Shown here: one piece after another, positions 19,101 through 26,389 of the stretch
Position numbering within the stretch: the stretch's first letter is position 1
How the letters are laid out: each line of letters begins with the position of its first letter
Origin: an uncultured Bacteroidales bacterium
GTDB lineage: Bacteria > Bacteroidota > Bacteroidia > Bacteroidales > P3
Direction of reading: 5' to 3'
DNA length: 60,578 bases
Assembly: GCA_900314725.1 (NCBI GenBank)
Contig: OMWJ01000011.1
Coordinates: forward strand, 1-60,578
The notes under the pieces: generated by a model
The model's input: the letters and a program-made list of their open reading frames with translations, nothing else
The model's database searches: none
What the model was told of the DNA's origin: nothing
Program-made: the position numbers and the translations under genes

Positions 19101-19115
19101 TCCTTTATTCTGCAT
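16113..19115 (-). CDS. secDF: Fused protein translocase subunit SecDF
   Basis: A 1000-aa inner-membrane protein. I chose the ATG at 19113-19115 (MQNKGAIRVIAVLFALI) because the promoter-like TAACTTTGC at 19162-19170 lies inside the longer open frame. The SecD half (about residues 1-620) has NLGLDLKGGMNVMMEV, a large periplasmic P1 domain, and GMAVDANVIINERIKEE. The SecF half has LDLGVDFAGGRTYVV and IGYSVNDTVIVFDRVREN. SecDF uses the proton gradient to pull exported proteins across the membrane during Sec transport. The fused form is usual in Bacteroidota. An insert rich in E and S (about residues 295-325) lies in P1. Confidence 0.95.
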   Translation of the reverse strand: MQNKGAIRVIAVLFALICIYQLSFTLVTKRVESKAEAYGKQMAAKEMQNLKLDLSDADKLAYKDSIEDQRENAYLDSISEKTVYNFLFMRKFSYKECKAREINLGLDLKGGMNVMMEVSTIDVIKNLAVNPEDATLSSLLKKATVLHRQSGGKYIDRFADVVKQSKNVELAAFFSTKLKEKGITKNSTNDQVISAISDQCSDAFQTTYQVLSKRIDKFGVAQPTIQKLDATERILIELPGVKDPQRVTNLLEGSARLQFWLVEKDLNKAAKALQDMDAWLSVGSRSSEEVAEEISEETSTVSSATEQASEEKQEVKPEENARPLLSLFTPSKMQMTLAVATAKGQNRAEINRLLKKAQAKMPKDLLFLWSAKPINKTNEYELYAVHVEKNGPLLDGDVISDAKDDFNQTGSPVVSMVMKDEAARKWAKITGNHVGECIAIVLDSVVYSAPRVNGEIDGGRSEISGSFTVEETKDLANILKSGKLTAPAKIVQESVVGPSLGEESIKAGMMSFLFAIILVLIYMIFFYSTAGIAACIALVVNLFFLFGVLASLGAVLTLPGIAGIVLTMGMAVDANVIINERIKEEILKGKHIGSAIADGYKVAYSAIIDGNVTTLLTGIVLAYFGSGPVQGFAIVLCIGILTTLFSGIFVSRLVFESLLNRKGGEKRNIAFYTKLTQHFLEKPNVNFVGNHKKQWIVVAVLALIAICSLAFKGLDLGVDFAGGRTYVVRFDQDVQPEAIRSALSKEYGSAPEVKTFGPAYQVKVTTDYKIKEDDEQVNNEAIAKLFTGVQSFYKDKTITLDKFRSTQTSPLGIISSEKVGPTMAEDIQRSAIIAVLVSLVLIFIYIAIRFKKWQYGLASLTSLAFDALVTIGAFALFNRIMPFSLEVDQQFVAVVLTVIGYSVNDTVIVFDRVRENVNLFPKEDYGKLMNDAMNQTLSRTFNTLGTTLLTLLVIFIFGGEGLRGFSFSMFIGIAAGCFASLCVACPTAYALITRKNNNNK

Positions 19116-19161
19116 ATTCTTAGATTTATTATTTAAAAAGTTTGCATAGTTTTTTAAAGTT

Positions 19162-19170
19162 GCAAAGTTA
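19162..19170 (-). promoter_or_regulatory. Probable -7 element of the secDF promoter
   Basis: TAACTTTGC on the minus strand fits TAnnTTTG. The upstream TTTG element is not clear at the standard distance. It lies about 47 nt before the chosen secDF start. Any transcript from here could reach the terminator at 6212 because no terminator was seen between secDF and the PorV/PorQ gene. Confidence 0.5.
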
Positions 19171-19373
19171 TAGTAATATTTCAAAACTACATAATTTCTT
19201 TTAAAAATTTTTTATTTTTTTTTGTTTTCTGCTCATACTGTTATAAAAATATTAAGTTTAATTTTTTGAAAATAAGTTTTTTAATTTTTCATTAAATACT
19301 TATAAAATTTTTATTTTAAGGTTTTAATGCAAGTGGAATAGTCAATAGTACAGCAATAAAATTCCAGACCTTT

Positions 19374-19491
19374 GCCTTCGTTGCAAAAACATCAAGTCTT
19401 TTGCATAAAAACATCAAGATTTGAGAAAAAAAGATCAAGTCTTTTGTATAAAAAGATCAAGTCTTTTTTTACTAAAACCAAGTCTTTTTTC
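19374..19491. repeat. Intergenic A/T mini-repeat array B
   Basis: A GCCTTCGTT boundary (19374-19382) precedes units at 19385-19406, 19407-19427, 19428-19449, 19450-19473 and 19474-19491. The unit core is AAAAA(C/G)ATCAAGTCTTTT, itself a small palindrome (AAAGA / TCTTT). The segment 19411-19445 matches array D (45893-45927, reverse complement) at 32 of 35 positions. The segment 19450-19489 matches array C (30484-30523) at 37 of 40. The array lies between divergent secDF and the MFS gene, about 50 nt before the latter's promoter. The rest of the gap (19200-19370) is AT-rich without a gene. Confidence 0.8.
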
Positions 19492-19543
19492 AAAAAGAAC
19501 AAAAAAAACTATACAAAAATGTCTTTTTCTAACAAAGAAATGA

Positions 19544-19551
19544 TAACTTTG
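19544..19551 (+). promoter_or_regulatory. Probable -7 element for the MFS transporter gene
   Basis: TAACTTTG fits TAnnTTTG and lies 38 nt before the ATG at 19590. No clear TTTG upstream element is seen at 19 nt; the position falls in the A/T-rich tail of array B. Confidence 0.5.
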
Positions 19552-19589
19552 CAACCTGAAAAAAAATAACTTAAAATACATAATAAATT

Positions 19590-21032
19590 ATGACAGAAAA
19601 ACTTCAAAAATTAATTAATGACAGTCCAGCGGCTCGTTGGACAGCCTTGATACTCATCGCATTGATGATGTTCTTTGGCTACATGTTTGTGGATTTAATG
19701 TCTCCTCTACAAAGTTTAGTAGAAGCAGAAAGAGGTTGGACACCTTCTGCTTTTGGAACTTACGCTGCTGGAGAGTATATCCTTAATGTATGTGGATTCC
19801 TTATTATTGCAGGTATTATACTTGACAAATGCGGAATTCGTTTTACAGGAACGTTATCTGCTTCTCTTATGTTCATAGGAGCAGTGATAAAATTCATCGG
19901 TATAAGTGATTGGTTCCAAACAACAGGAATGAACGAATGGCTAAATTCTTGGTGGGTAGCTATGCCAGGCAGTGCAAAAATGGCAGCCTTAGGTTTTATG
20001 ATTTTCGGTTGCGGTTGTGAAATGGCTGGAATTACCGTTTCAAGAGCTATAGCAAAATGGTTCGAAGGTAAAGAAATGGCTTTAGCTATGGGATTAGAGA
20101 TGGCTATTGCTCGTGTTGGAGTATTTGCAATATTCTCTATTTCTCCTTGGATTGCAACTCATTTGGGACAAAGCATGTTTGGTAAAGAAACAGTTGTTGC
20201 TTCTGTTGCATTTTGCACCGTTTTGTTGTTGATAGGCTTGATATTCTTCCTTGTTTTCTGCGTTATGGACAAGAAATTTGACAAACAGTTAGGAGAAAAA
20301 GCTCTTGCTGAAGGAGCTAACAATGACGAAGAATTCAAAGTCAGCGATATTGGCAAAATACTTAGCAGCCAAACATTCTGGGTTGTCGCTTTGTTATGCG
20401 TACTTTATTATTCTGCAATATTCCCATTCCAAAGATACGGAGCAAATATGCTTCAATGCAATATAGGAAATATGTCTCCACAGGAAGCTTCTAATATCTT
20501 CCGCTGGTTCCCTATTGGTGCTGCTATTATAACTCCTTTCTTAGGTAACTTCCTTGATAGAAAAGGGAAAGGAGCTACAATGCTTATGTTCGGAGCATTA
20601 CTTTTAATAGTATGTCATTTAGTTTTTGCTTTCCTTCTACCTGCAACTCATAGTAAAGTTTTAGCATACGCAACAATAGTTATTCTTGGTGTATCATTTG
20701 CGTTGGTTCCTGCAGCTTTGTGGCCAAGTGTTCCAAAGATTATGGACCCTCGTTATTTAGGAAGTGCTTACTCTCTAATATTCTGGGTTCAAAATGTTGG
20801 TTTATGCTTTGTCCCTATGCTAATAGGAGGAGTATTGCAATCTTCTAATGCAAACAACCCTGCAGTCTTAGCTGCAAAAGCATCAGGTGCAGACTTTATT
20901 CCTTATGATTACACTATTCCTTTAGTAATATTCGCAAGCTTCGGAATCTTGGCTCTTTTGATCTCTATCTATCTAAAAATTATGGACAAGAAAAAACATC
21001 TTGGATTGGAAGAACCAAATATTAAGAAATAA
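19590..21032 (+). CDS. Major facilitator superfamily transporter
   Basis: A 480-aa inner-membrane protein with about twelve hydrophobic segments and the MFS loop motif in the first half (DKCGIRFTG, residues about 85-93) and its counterpart in the second (DRKGKGATML, about residues 325-334). A longer cytoplasmic loop lies at the centre (MDKKFDKQLGEKALAEG...). The substrate cannot be read; Bacteroidota relatives are annotated only as MFS transporters. It is a single gene with a promoter-like element at 19544 and a strong terminator at 21057-21096. The tail MDKKKHLGLEEPNIKK is cytoplasmic. Confidence 0.88.
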   Translation: MTEKLQKLINDSPAARWTALILIALMMFFGYMFVDLMSPLQSLVEAERGWTPSAFGTYAAGEYILNVCGFLIIAGIILDKCGIRFTGTLSASLMFIGAVIKFIGISDWFQTTGMNEWLNSWWVAMPGSAKMAALGFMIFGCGCEMAGITVSRAIAKWFEGKEMALAMGLEMAIARVGVFAIFSISPWIATHLGQSMFGKETVVASVAFCTVLLLIGLIFFLVFCVMDKKFDKQLGEKALAEGANNDEEFKVSDIGKILSSQTFWVVALLCVLYYSAIFPFQRYGANMLQCNIGNMSPQEASNIFRWFPIGAAIITPFLGNFLDRKGKGATMLMFGALLLIVCHLVFAFLLPATHSKVLAYATIVILGVSFALVPAALWPSVPKIMDPRYLGSAYSLIFWVQNVGLCFVPMLIGGVLQSSNANNPAVLAAKASGADFIPYDYTIPLVIFASFGILALLISIYLKIMDKKKHLGLEEPNIKK

Positions 21033-21056
21033 TTTAAAGAGATTTTAAAATACATT

Positions 21057-21096
21057 AAAAAAGCAAGACTTGAGATTTTCGAGTCTTGCTTTTTTT
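21057..21096 (+). terminator. Terminator of the MFS transporter gene
   Basis: AAAAAAGCAAGACT pairs with AGTCTTGCTTTTTTT around an 11-nt loop (21071-21081), giving a perfect stem with a U-tract. It starts 25 nt past the stop codon. Confidence 0.9.
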
Positions 21097-21183
21097 TACT
21101 GATATATAAATATTTATATATATTTTAAGAAAGAAATATATAATTTTAGATATGGAAAATAGTTATAGGAATATTATTTTTTA

Positions 21184-21191
21184 TACCTTTG
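21184..21191 (+). promoter_or_regulatory. Probable -7 element for the 492-aa secreted protein gene
   Basis: TACCTTTG fits TAnnTTTG and lies 24 nt before the ATG at 21215. No clear TTTG element is present 19 nt upstream. Confidence 0.5.
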
Positions 21192-21214
21192 CAGAGTGTT
21201 AAATATATACTATT

Positions 21215-22693
21215 ATGAAGAAAATTTGTTCAATTTTTTTATTGTGCATTGTTTGTTTGGTTGCCAATGCTCAAAAGGTGCAATGGGGTGATTTCTTCAA
21301 GATGGAAGACCATAATAAAACTCGTTGCGATTATTTAGGAACTATAGATGATTTAGACTATTATTCTTTCGGTTATTATGTAACGGGAGGAAATTTAGGA
21401 AAATTTAATCATATAGGATTTTTTTCCATGCGAGATACAACAAATTTTATGGAATGCAAAGATTATATTTCCATTCCAAGAAATTCGTTAGTATTCACAA
21501 GCACAACAAGTAACGATTTAGCAATAGTCTATACTGAAAAGAATAAAGAGGATAAAAGCAAGACAGATGCTGTGTTAGTGCTTGTAGACAAAAATAGTTT
21601 TAAAGAAAAGACACATAGAAGCCTCTTAAGCTTTGATAAAAAAGATAGCCAATCTCATTATAGTTCTAAGGATGGCAGCAAACATTTGTTTGTAATCTAT
21701 CATTGGGACAAAAAACAAAAAAGTATAGAGAGTATGACCCTGATGGTTTTTGACAAAAATTTTAATCAACTATACCAACAGGAAGTAATGAACAAAACTA
21801 ATACAGAGATGTGGATTAGAGATGTTAATGTTGCAAACAATGGAAGTGCTTATATGCTTTGTACTTATTATGAAAATAAAAAGAACAAGAAAGACAAAAC
21901 CGAAAGTATTTTGTTAAACTATGTTGATAAAGACTCAAAATATCAACGAATTATAGAGTGTGAAAAAGAAATAGAAAATGCTGTTGTCTCACCTTTGAAA
22001 GATGAAAAAGTATTGATTGCTTTCACTGACGGAAAAGAATTTAATTCTATAACATATTCTATAGAAGAATCTAATATAGTTGCATCTTCTTCTTTTAAAA
22101 TGAAGACTTCTAACAATAAAAAAGGCAAAGGCAACGAAGAAACTCAATGGATTGTAACAGAAATGTTAGAATTGGATAATGGAAATGTTGCTTGTATAGT
22201 CAATGACATCTTTTCTGTTTGGGTAGAACCTGCTAAAACACCGGGATATTTAGTAAAGTTTGACAGAAACTTCTATGTTATTTGTCTCAATCCTATGAAA
22301 AACGAACTAGTTTATACTCAACTTGTTTCACGCTCAACAAAATATCAGAACCTATTTAACACTAATAGGACAGATTATGAAAAACCTATCTTCTTTACTT
22401 ACAACAATAATGTATATTCCATTTATAATACGAGCAAAAAAGACAACGATCTATCAGGAGATGTTTACAAAGAAGCATACGTTACTTTCTATGGAATGAA
22501 CACAGGCAACATTGCAGGCAATTTATTGAAAATTAGTCCTGAAGGTAATGCAGAAGTTAAGAATATAATAGTGAACAAAGAGGCAAAAGCCATAATTTCC
22601 ACCACTATGACTCACGAAAAAGGAAACGGAGTGATAGTTATTGGTTCTCGTGGCAAGAAAGATTTATCCATGGGTATATTAAACTTAAAATAA
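21215..22693 (+). CDS. Secreted protein of unknown function
   Basis: A 492-aa protein with a signal peptide (MKKICSIFLLCIVCLVANAQ) and a mature part rich in K, N, D and S. It shows alternating strands and repeats of short Asp/Ser-rich turns, which suggests a beta-propeller-like periplasmic or surface protein, but I recognise no family. There is no T9SS sorting domain and no lipobox. It lies 12 nt upstream of the next secreted protein gene, so the two should be co-transcribed from the promoter at 21184. The ATG follows the promoter closely and is the only start giving a signal peptide. Confidence 0.7.
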   Translation: MKKICSIFLLCIVCLVANAQKVQWGDFFKMEDHNKTRCDYLGTIDDLDYYSFGYYVTGGNLGKFNHIGFFSMRDTTNFMECKDYISIPRNSLVFTSTTSNDLAIVYTEKNKEDKSKTDAVLVLVDKNSFKEKTHRSLLSFDKKDSQSHYSSKDGSKHLFVIYHWDKKQKSIESMTLMVFDKNFNQLYQQEVMNKTNTEMWIRDVNVANNGSAYMLCTYYENKKNKKDKTESILLNYVDKDSKYQRIIECEKEIENAVVSPLKDEKVLIAFTDGKEFNSITYSIEESNIVASSSFKMKTSNNKKGKGNEETQWIVTEMLELDNGNVACIVNDIFSVWVEPAKTPGYLVKFDRNFYVICLNPMKNELVYTQLVSRSTKYQNLFNTNRTDYEKPIFFTYNNNVYSIYNTSKKDNDLSGDVYKEAYVTFYGMNTGNIAGNLLKISPEGNAEVKNIIVNKEAKAIISTTMTHEKGNGVIVIGSRGKKDLSMGILNLK

Positions 22694-22705
22694 AAACAAA
22701 AAACT

Positions 22706-23317
22706 ATGAAAAAAATTATTGTATCAGTCATTGCTATATTGTTTTTATGCAATGTACAGGCACAGTCTATTGACAAAGGTGATATTACTTGGGGTGTATC
22801 ATTGGGAACAGGTGGTAATCTCTTGAATAACAAGGTGGGAGATAACGAGTTTGCCTTCAATTTCAACCTTGGAGCATATATACAGTATGCAGTCTTTGAC
22901 AATATCGCACTAACTTGCAATCCACAATATTCTCCTTTATACATTATGAATATAGATTACGATGGATTTATGCATTATGTTGATATTCCTTTAACTTTCG
23001 GTTATCAAGGAGATAGAGGTAGTATCGCTTTAGGATTACAATATTCTCTAAATGTAGGAAATAGTATAGATTTTTATAGCAAAGATAAGTTAAATTACTT
23101 ATCTACTTTCTTGGAATTCAGTTATAGAGGAGGAACTATCTACAATCTTTTGTCAGACAATAGCACTTGTATTTTTAGAATAGGCTTAGGATTGAACAGA
23201 ATCAAATATGCTCCAACCATGGACATTTATAATGAATCCAGACCTGTATTTTTCCAAGTAATATATCGCTGGAATCTTAGCGAAATCTTTTCTTCTTCAA
23301 ATCATAGACGAAGATAA
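22706..23317 (+). CDS. Small outer-membrane beta-barrel-like protein
   Basis: A 203-aa protein: signal peptide (MKKIIVSVIAILFLCNVQAQ) and then amphipathic alternating strands with glycine and aromatic residues (ITWGVSLGTGGNLL, GAYIQYAVFDNIALTC, FQVIYRWNLSEIF). This resembles 8-stranded outer-membrane barrels common in Bacteroidota. The C-terminal tail (SSSNHRRR) is polar rather than ending in an aromatic residue. It is the second gene of a two-gene unit with the 492-aa secreted protein. No specific function can be given. Confidence 0.7.
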   Translation: MKKIIVSVIAILFLCNVQAQSIDKGDITWGVSLGTGGNLLNNKVGDNEFAFNFNLGAYIQYAVFDNIALTCNPQYSPLYIMNIDYDGFMHYVDIPLTFGYQGDRGSIALGLQYSLNVGNSIDFYSKDKLNYLSTFLEFSYRGGTIYNLLSDNSTCIFRIGLGLNRIKYAPTMDIYNESRPVFFQVIYRWNLSEIFSSSNHRRR

Positions 23318-23331
23318 ACTGAATTACATCC

Positions 23332-23380
23332 AATCTGAGAGAAAAAACTTTATTGTTTTTCACTCTCAGATTTGTATTTT
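23332..23380 (+). terminator. Terminator of the two-gene secreted-protein unit
   Basis: AATCTGAGAG (23332-23341) pairs perfectly with CTCTCAGATT (23363-23372), followed by TGTATTTT. It lies 14 nt past the stop codon. The remainder of the gap to 23656 is very AT-rich with no gene seen. Confidence 0.75.
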
Positions 23381-23644
23381 AAACACCCAATTTTTTTAAT
23401 AATTCAGTAAAAGTATCAGTGTAGTTCCGATTTTTTAATTCTCAGCTCCTTTAAATTATAAATTTATTTAACAATATATTTATTAACATAATTTTATAAT
23501 GCTAAAAATAAGGAAAAGTATCTCTGCAAATTTTAAAATACAATATCAATTTAATACATTATTGAACAATATTTTAATAAAATTTAATAATAAAATACTA
23601 TTTCTGAACATTTCTAATAAAAACGCTTTCTCCGATTTTTTTTG

Positions 23645-23652
23645 TAATTTTG
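23645..23652 (+). promoter_or_regulatory. -7 element placing the start of transcription at the glycosyltransferase ATG
   Basis: TAATTTTG ends only 4 nt before the ATG at 23657. In Bacteroidota transcription begins a few bases after this element, so the mRNA would have almost no leader. No clear TTTG element lies 19 nt upstream, so the promoter itself is not certain. Confidence 0.5.
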
Positions 23653-23656
23653 CAAA

Positions 23657-24757
23657 ATGAAAAGAATATTTGTCAGTGTTAGTAATGATGTCTATAACGA
23701 CAACAGAGTAAAAAAAACTTGTCATAGTTTAAACTCTTATGGTTTGGACGTTCATTTATTGTGCAAAAAATCTTCAGAATGCAATATTAATCCTGCGTTC
23801 TACAAAATGCATCCTATAAAATTCTTTTTCAAAAAAAACTTCTTATACTATGCAGAACTAAATACAAAACTCTTTTTTAAACTTATCTTTAAACGCTTTG
23901 ATATATTGTGGGCAAATGATTTAGATACCTTACTACCACTGTTTATTATTAGTAAAATTAGACATAAACCTCTAATATATGACTCTCATGAATTATTCAC
24001 GCAAGTTCCAGAATTAAACGCTAATCCTTTTGCAAAAAAAATATGGTTATTTATTGAAAAGCATACTGTTCCTAAACTAAAATACGTAATAACTGTATGT
24101 AATCCAATAAAAGAGTATTTCAAAAAAGAATATAACATAGAAGCAAAAGTTGTCCGCAATATTCCTTTTTATAATGAAAGTAATCAGATAAGAAAACACT
24201 ATCCACTAAAAGAAAAAATAATCGTTTGGCAGGGAGCCGCTAATATTGATAGAAGTTTGGAGGACTTAGTTTTAGCTATGAAAGAAATAGATGCTAAACT
24301 GATTATTATGGGACGAGGAGATATCATACCTACATTAAAACAAGAGATAAAAAACAATAACTTAGAAGATAAAGTATTTCTTTTAGGAAGACTACCTTTT
24401 GAAGAAATGATGGAGCAAACACGTCAAGCAACAATAGGATTATCTCTTGACAGACCTACAAACGAGAATTATAAGATTTCCTTACCTAATAAAATATTTG
24501 AATACATAAATGCTGCAACTCCTTTGCTTTGTACTCCTTTGCAAGAAATAAAAAATATAGTGGAACAGTATAGTGTCGGAAAATTTATAGAAAACCCTGA
24601 TAGTATTAATCTTATAAATAGCATTAATCACCTGCTAAACAATAATGATGAGTTGCAAAAGATGAGTGATAACTGTTTAATCGCTCAAAAAGAACTCTCA
24701 TGGCAAAAAGAAGAAAAAGAAATATTTGACATCTTAGATACAATTACAAAAAAATAA
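23657..24757 (+). CDS. GT4-type glycosyltransferase
   Basis: A 366-aa cytoplasmic protein with a two-domain GT-B layout. The N-terminal half has VSVSNDVYNDNRVKKTC, ILWANDLDTLLP and YDSHELF. The C-terminal half has the donor-binding pattern VWQGAANIDRSLEDLV, IIMGRGD, VFLLGRLPFEEM and the acidic EX7E-like region ISLPNKIFEYINAATPLLCTPL. Such enzymes add sugars to lipid carriers, LPS or exopolysaccharides. No other polysaccharide genes are adjacent, so the substrate is unknown. The start codon is only 4 nt after a promoter-like TAATTTTG, implying a near-leaderless mRNA. Confidence 0.85.
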   Translation: MKRIFVSVSNDVYNDNRVKKTCHSLNSYGLDVHLLCKKSSECNINPAFYKMHPIKFFFKKNFLYYAELNTKLFFKLIFKRFDILWANDLDTLLPLFIISKIRHKPLIYDSHELFTQVPELNANPFAKKIWLFIEKHTVPKLKYVITVCNPIKEYFKKEYNIEAKVVRNIPFYNESNQIRKHYPLKEKIIVWQGAANIDRSLEDLVLAMKEIDAKLIIMGRGDIIPTLKQEIKNNNLEDKVFLLGRLPFEEMMEQTRQATIGLSLDRPTNENYKISLPNKIFEYINAATPLLCTPLQEIKNIVEQYSVGKFIENPDSINLINSINHLLNNNDELQKMSDNCLIAQKELSWQKEEKEIFDILDTITKK

Positions 24758-24790
24758 GGAGAACATCTTGCACACGTTCTCCCTATTATA
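24758..24790 (+). terminator. Hairpin after the glycosyltransferase gene
   Basis: GGAGAAC (24758-24764) pairs with GTTCTCC (24776-24782) immediately after the stop codon. The downstream CTATTATAG is only weakly T-rich, so termination efficiency is uncertain. Confidence 0.5.
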
Positions 24791-24909
24791 GTTCAAAAGA
24801 ATTTTATAAATCTTTATTAGAAAAAAGTCTATCTATTTTAGTCCCATCAACATCGTAAAATTAGAAGCGTTAAAACAAAAGAAATATTTTACGAAGTTGT
24901 TCCCTTTGG

Positions 24910-25293
24910 CTAAATCAATAGAACTCCTATCTGATGTAAAGATTTATGTACTACTTTATTTTTTACATTTCTTTTATACAATGAAAGCTGAGCAAAGTCA
25001 TTTGTTCTGTAAGAGCTTCTTTCAAGTCCCTCGCCAAAAGTCTTAACTAAGGAATAGTATTTATTTTCTTTTAATGCAAAAGTTACTTCTTTTGTTTTCT
25101 CATTTTCATCATTAGTCTCTATATTAGCAGGAGAACAGGTATGTGTAATATGAGAAACAACAACTTTTGTATTTAAGTTTATTTCAGGGTTAGAAACAAA
25201 GCCAAAGTTATCCGTTGTATTAGATAACATACAAACACACAACAATATAGATGTTGCAAACAAAAACTTATATGACTTAAATTTCTTACTCAT
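24910..25293 (-). CDS. Small exported protein of unknown function
   Basis: A 127-aa protein when started at the ATG 25291-25293 (MSKKFKSYKFLFATSILLCVCMLS), chosen because the promoter TAACTTTG at 25303-25310 lies just upstream and inside the longer open frame. The N-terminal hydrophobic stretch (residues about 9-22) could be a signal peptide or anchor; the mature part is polar with one later Cys. No family is recognised. It is a single gene. It could be a Bacteroidota-specific small secreted protein; confidence that it is real rests on the promoter and signal-like start. Confidence 0.5.
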   Translation of the reverse strand: MSKKFKSYKFLFATSILLCVCMLSNTTDNFGFVSNPEINLNTKVVVSHITHTCSPANIETNDENEKTKEVTFALKENKYYSLVKTFGEGLERSSYRTNDFAQLSLYKRNVKNKVVHKSLHQIGVLLI

Positions 25294-25302
25294 TGCAGGT
25301 TG

Positions 25303-25334
25303 CAAAGTTAGTAATATATTAATATACAAACAAA
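25303..25334 (-). promoter_or_regulatory. Promoter of the 127-aa exported protein gene
   Basis: On the minus strand TTTG (25331-25334) is followed after 20 nt by TAACTTTG (25303-25310). The ATG lies 9 nt after the -7 element, so the leader is only a few bases. Confidence 0.6.
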
Positions 25335-25352
25335 TTTTTACAAAATTTTTTT

Positions 25353-25685
25353 TTATTTTTTATTCTTTTGTACCGTATCTTCAGTACTTTTAATAATATA
25401 AATATCCTCGGTCTCTCGCTTCATCATATATTTTTCGCGTCCAAAACGTTCCATTTCCTTAATACTTTTCTGAAGTTTTATAGTGTTAAGACTATCTCTT
25501 CTGATTTCATTTTCATAATATGCTTTTTTCTCTCTCAACTCTTTACGTTGATTGTTTAGTCTCCTATATTGAAAAATCCCATAAGGAGAAAACAATATCA
25601 AAAGAATAAAAACTATAGTTACTATCACATACTTATTCTTGAGAAAATTAAGTACTTTCTTTAGTCTTGGATTTATTTCTTTCAT
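25353..25685 (-). CDS. Septum formation initiator family protein (DivIC/FtsB-like)
   Basis: A 110-aa bitopic inner-membrane protein: short cytoplasmic N-terminus, one transmembrane helix (VIVTIVFILLILFSPYGIF, about residues 20-38), then a periplasmic coiled coil with heptads (LNNQRKELREKKAYYENEI) and the C-terminal FGREKYMMKRETEDIYII motif typical of DivIC/FtsB. It works with FtsL-type partners in the division complex that activates septal peptidoglycan synthesis. Its start overlaps the end of the upstream HAD gene by 4 bp (ATGA-type), indicating translational coupling. Length is normal for Bacteroidota. Confidence 0.88.
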   Translation of the reverse strand: MKEINPRLKKVLNFLKNKYVIVTIVFILLILFSPYGIFQYRRLNNQRKELREKKAYYENEIRRDSLNTIKLQKSIKEMERFGREKYMMKRETEDIYIIKSTEDTVQKNKK

Positions 25686-26317
25686 ATTATTCCTTTATTA
25701 AAGATTTGAGTTAGAGTCTGATTGTTATCCAAAAGATAAGTCTTAAGTCCTACTCTTTCTGCTCCTAATATATTTTTTTCTGTGTCGTCAATAAACATTG
25801 TTGCCTCTTTCTCTACTCCAGCATCTTCTACTACAAATTCAAAACTCTCTTCATCCGGCTTTCTTAAATGTATTTCATTTGAAAAATAAACTTTATCAAA
25901 CAGAGTCTCAAAAACATCATAACCCATAACCTCAAAGAACATGGCTTTAACATACTCAACATGAATCTCATTGGTATTAGAGAAAAGAAAGACCTTGTCA
26001 TACTTTTTGCGAAGAACTTTTATCAACTCTACATCTTCTTTTCTTACTCCCAAAACCACAGAATTCCAAATATCATCTAAAACTCTATCCTCTAAATTCT
26101 TGCCTATCAACTTTCTTACTTCTTCTCTGAATACTGCTGGAGTTATAAGCCCTTTTTCAAAATCATCTACCAAGGGAATCTGTTTTTGTTGAGTAAAGAA
26201 AGATTGCATATCATTACAATCATACTTTACAAATTCCAAAAATATCTTTTTGTAATCAACATCAAGTATCACCCCTCCCATATCCAAAATTAAATTCTTT
26301 ATCTCCATAGTATTCAT
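25682..26317 (-). CDS. HAD-superfamily hydrolase (subfamily IA, YihX-like)
   Basis: A 211-aa cytoplasmic protein. Motif I is LILDMGGVILD, with the nucleophile Asp but Gly in place of the second Asp, as in the YihX branch. Motif II is FLFSNTN, and motif IV FIDDTEKNILGAERVGL. The cap is helical (FTQQKQIPLVDDFEKG). Such enzymes dephosphorylate small sugar phosphates or nucleotides; the substrate is unknown. It overlaps divIC by 4 bp and has a promoter-like TACTTTTG at 26331-26338, 13 nt before the ATG. An internal ATG at codon 4 is an equally good start. Confidence 0.85.
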   Translation of the reverse strand: MNTMEIKNLILDMGGVILDVDYKKIFLEFVKYDCNDMQSFFTQQKQIPLVDDFEKGLITPAVFREEVRKLIGKNLEDRVLDDIWNSVVLGVRKEDVELIKVLRKKYDKVFLFSNTNEIHVEYVKAMFFEVMGYDVFETLFDKVYFSNEIHLRKPDEESFEFVVEDAGVEKEATMFIDDTEKNILGAERVGLKTYLLDNNQTLTQIFNKGII

Positions 26318-26330
26318 GTCTATTTTTTTG

Positions 26331-26338
26331 CAAAAGTA
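26331..26338 (-). promoter_or_regulatory. -7 element of the HAD-divIC operon
   Basis: TACTTTTG on the minus strand fits TAnnTTTG and lies 13 nt before the ATG at 26317. The upstream TTTG element is not clear. Confidence 0.5.
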
Positions 26339-26389
26339 AAGAAAAGTTTTGAGTTATAAATCTTTGTTGGAAATAAAAGAACAAAATCT

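Noticed and set aside
19385-19491. Possible CRISPR array
   Set aside because: Units of 18-25 nt follow each other without unique spacers of fixed length, and no cas gene is present in the window.
19372-19569. Open frame of 65 codons (K/S/F-rich)
   Set aside because: It lies wholly in repeat array B and the following promoter and has no protein-like features.
24790-24909. Possible gene remnant (minus-strand FYDVDGTKIDRLF)
   Set aside because: The stretch is short and matches no family I recognise; all frames have nearby stops.
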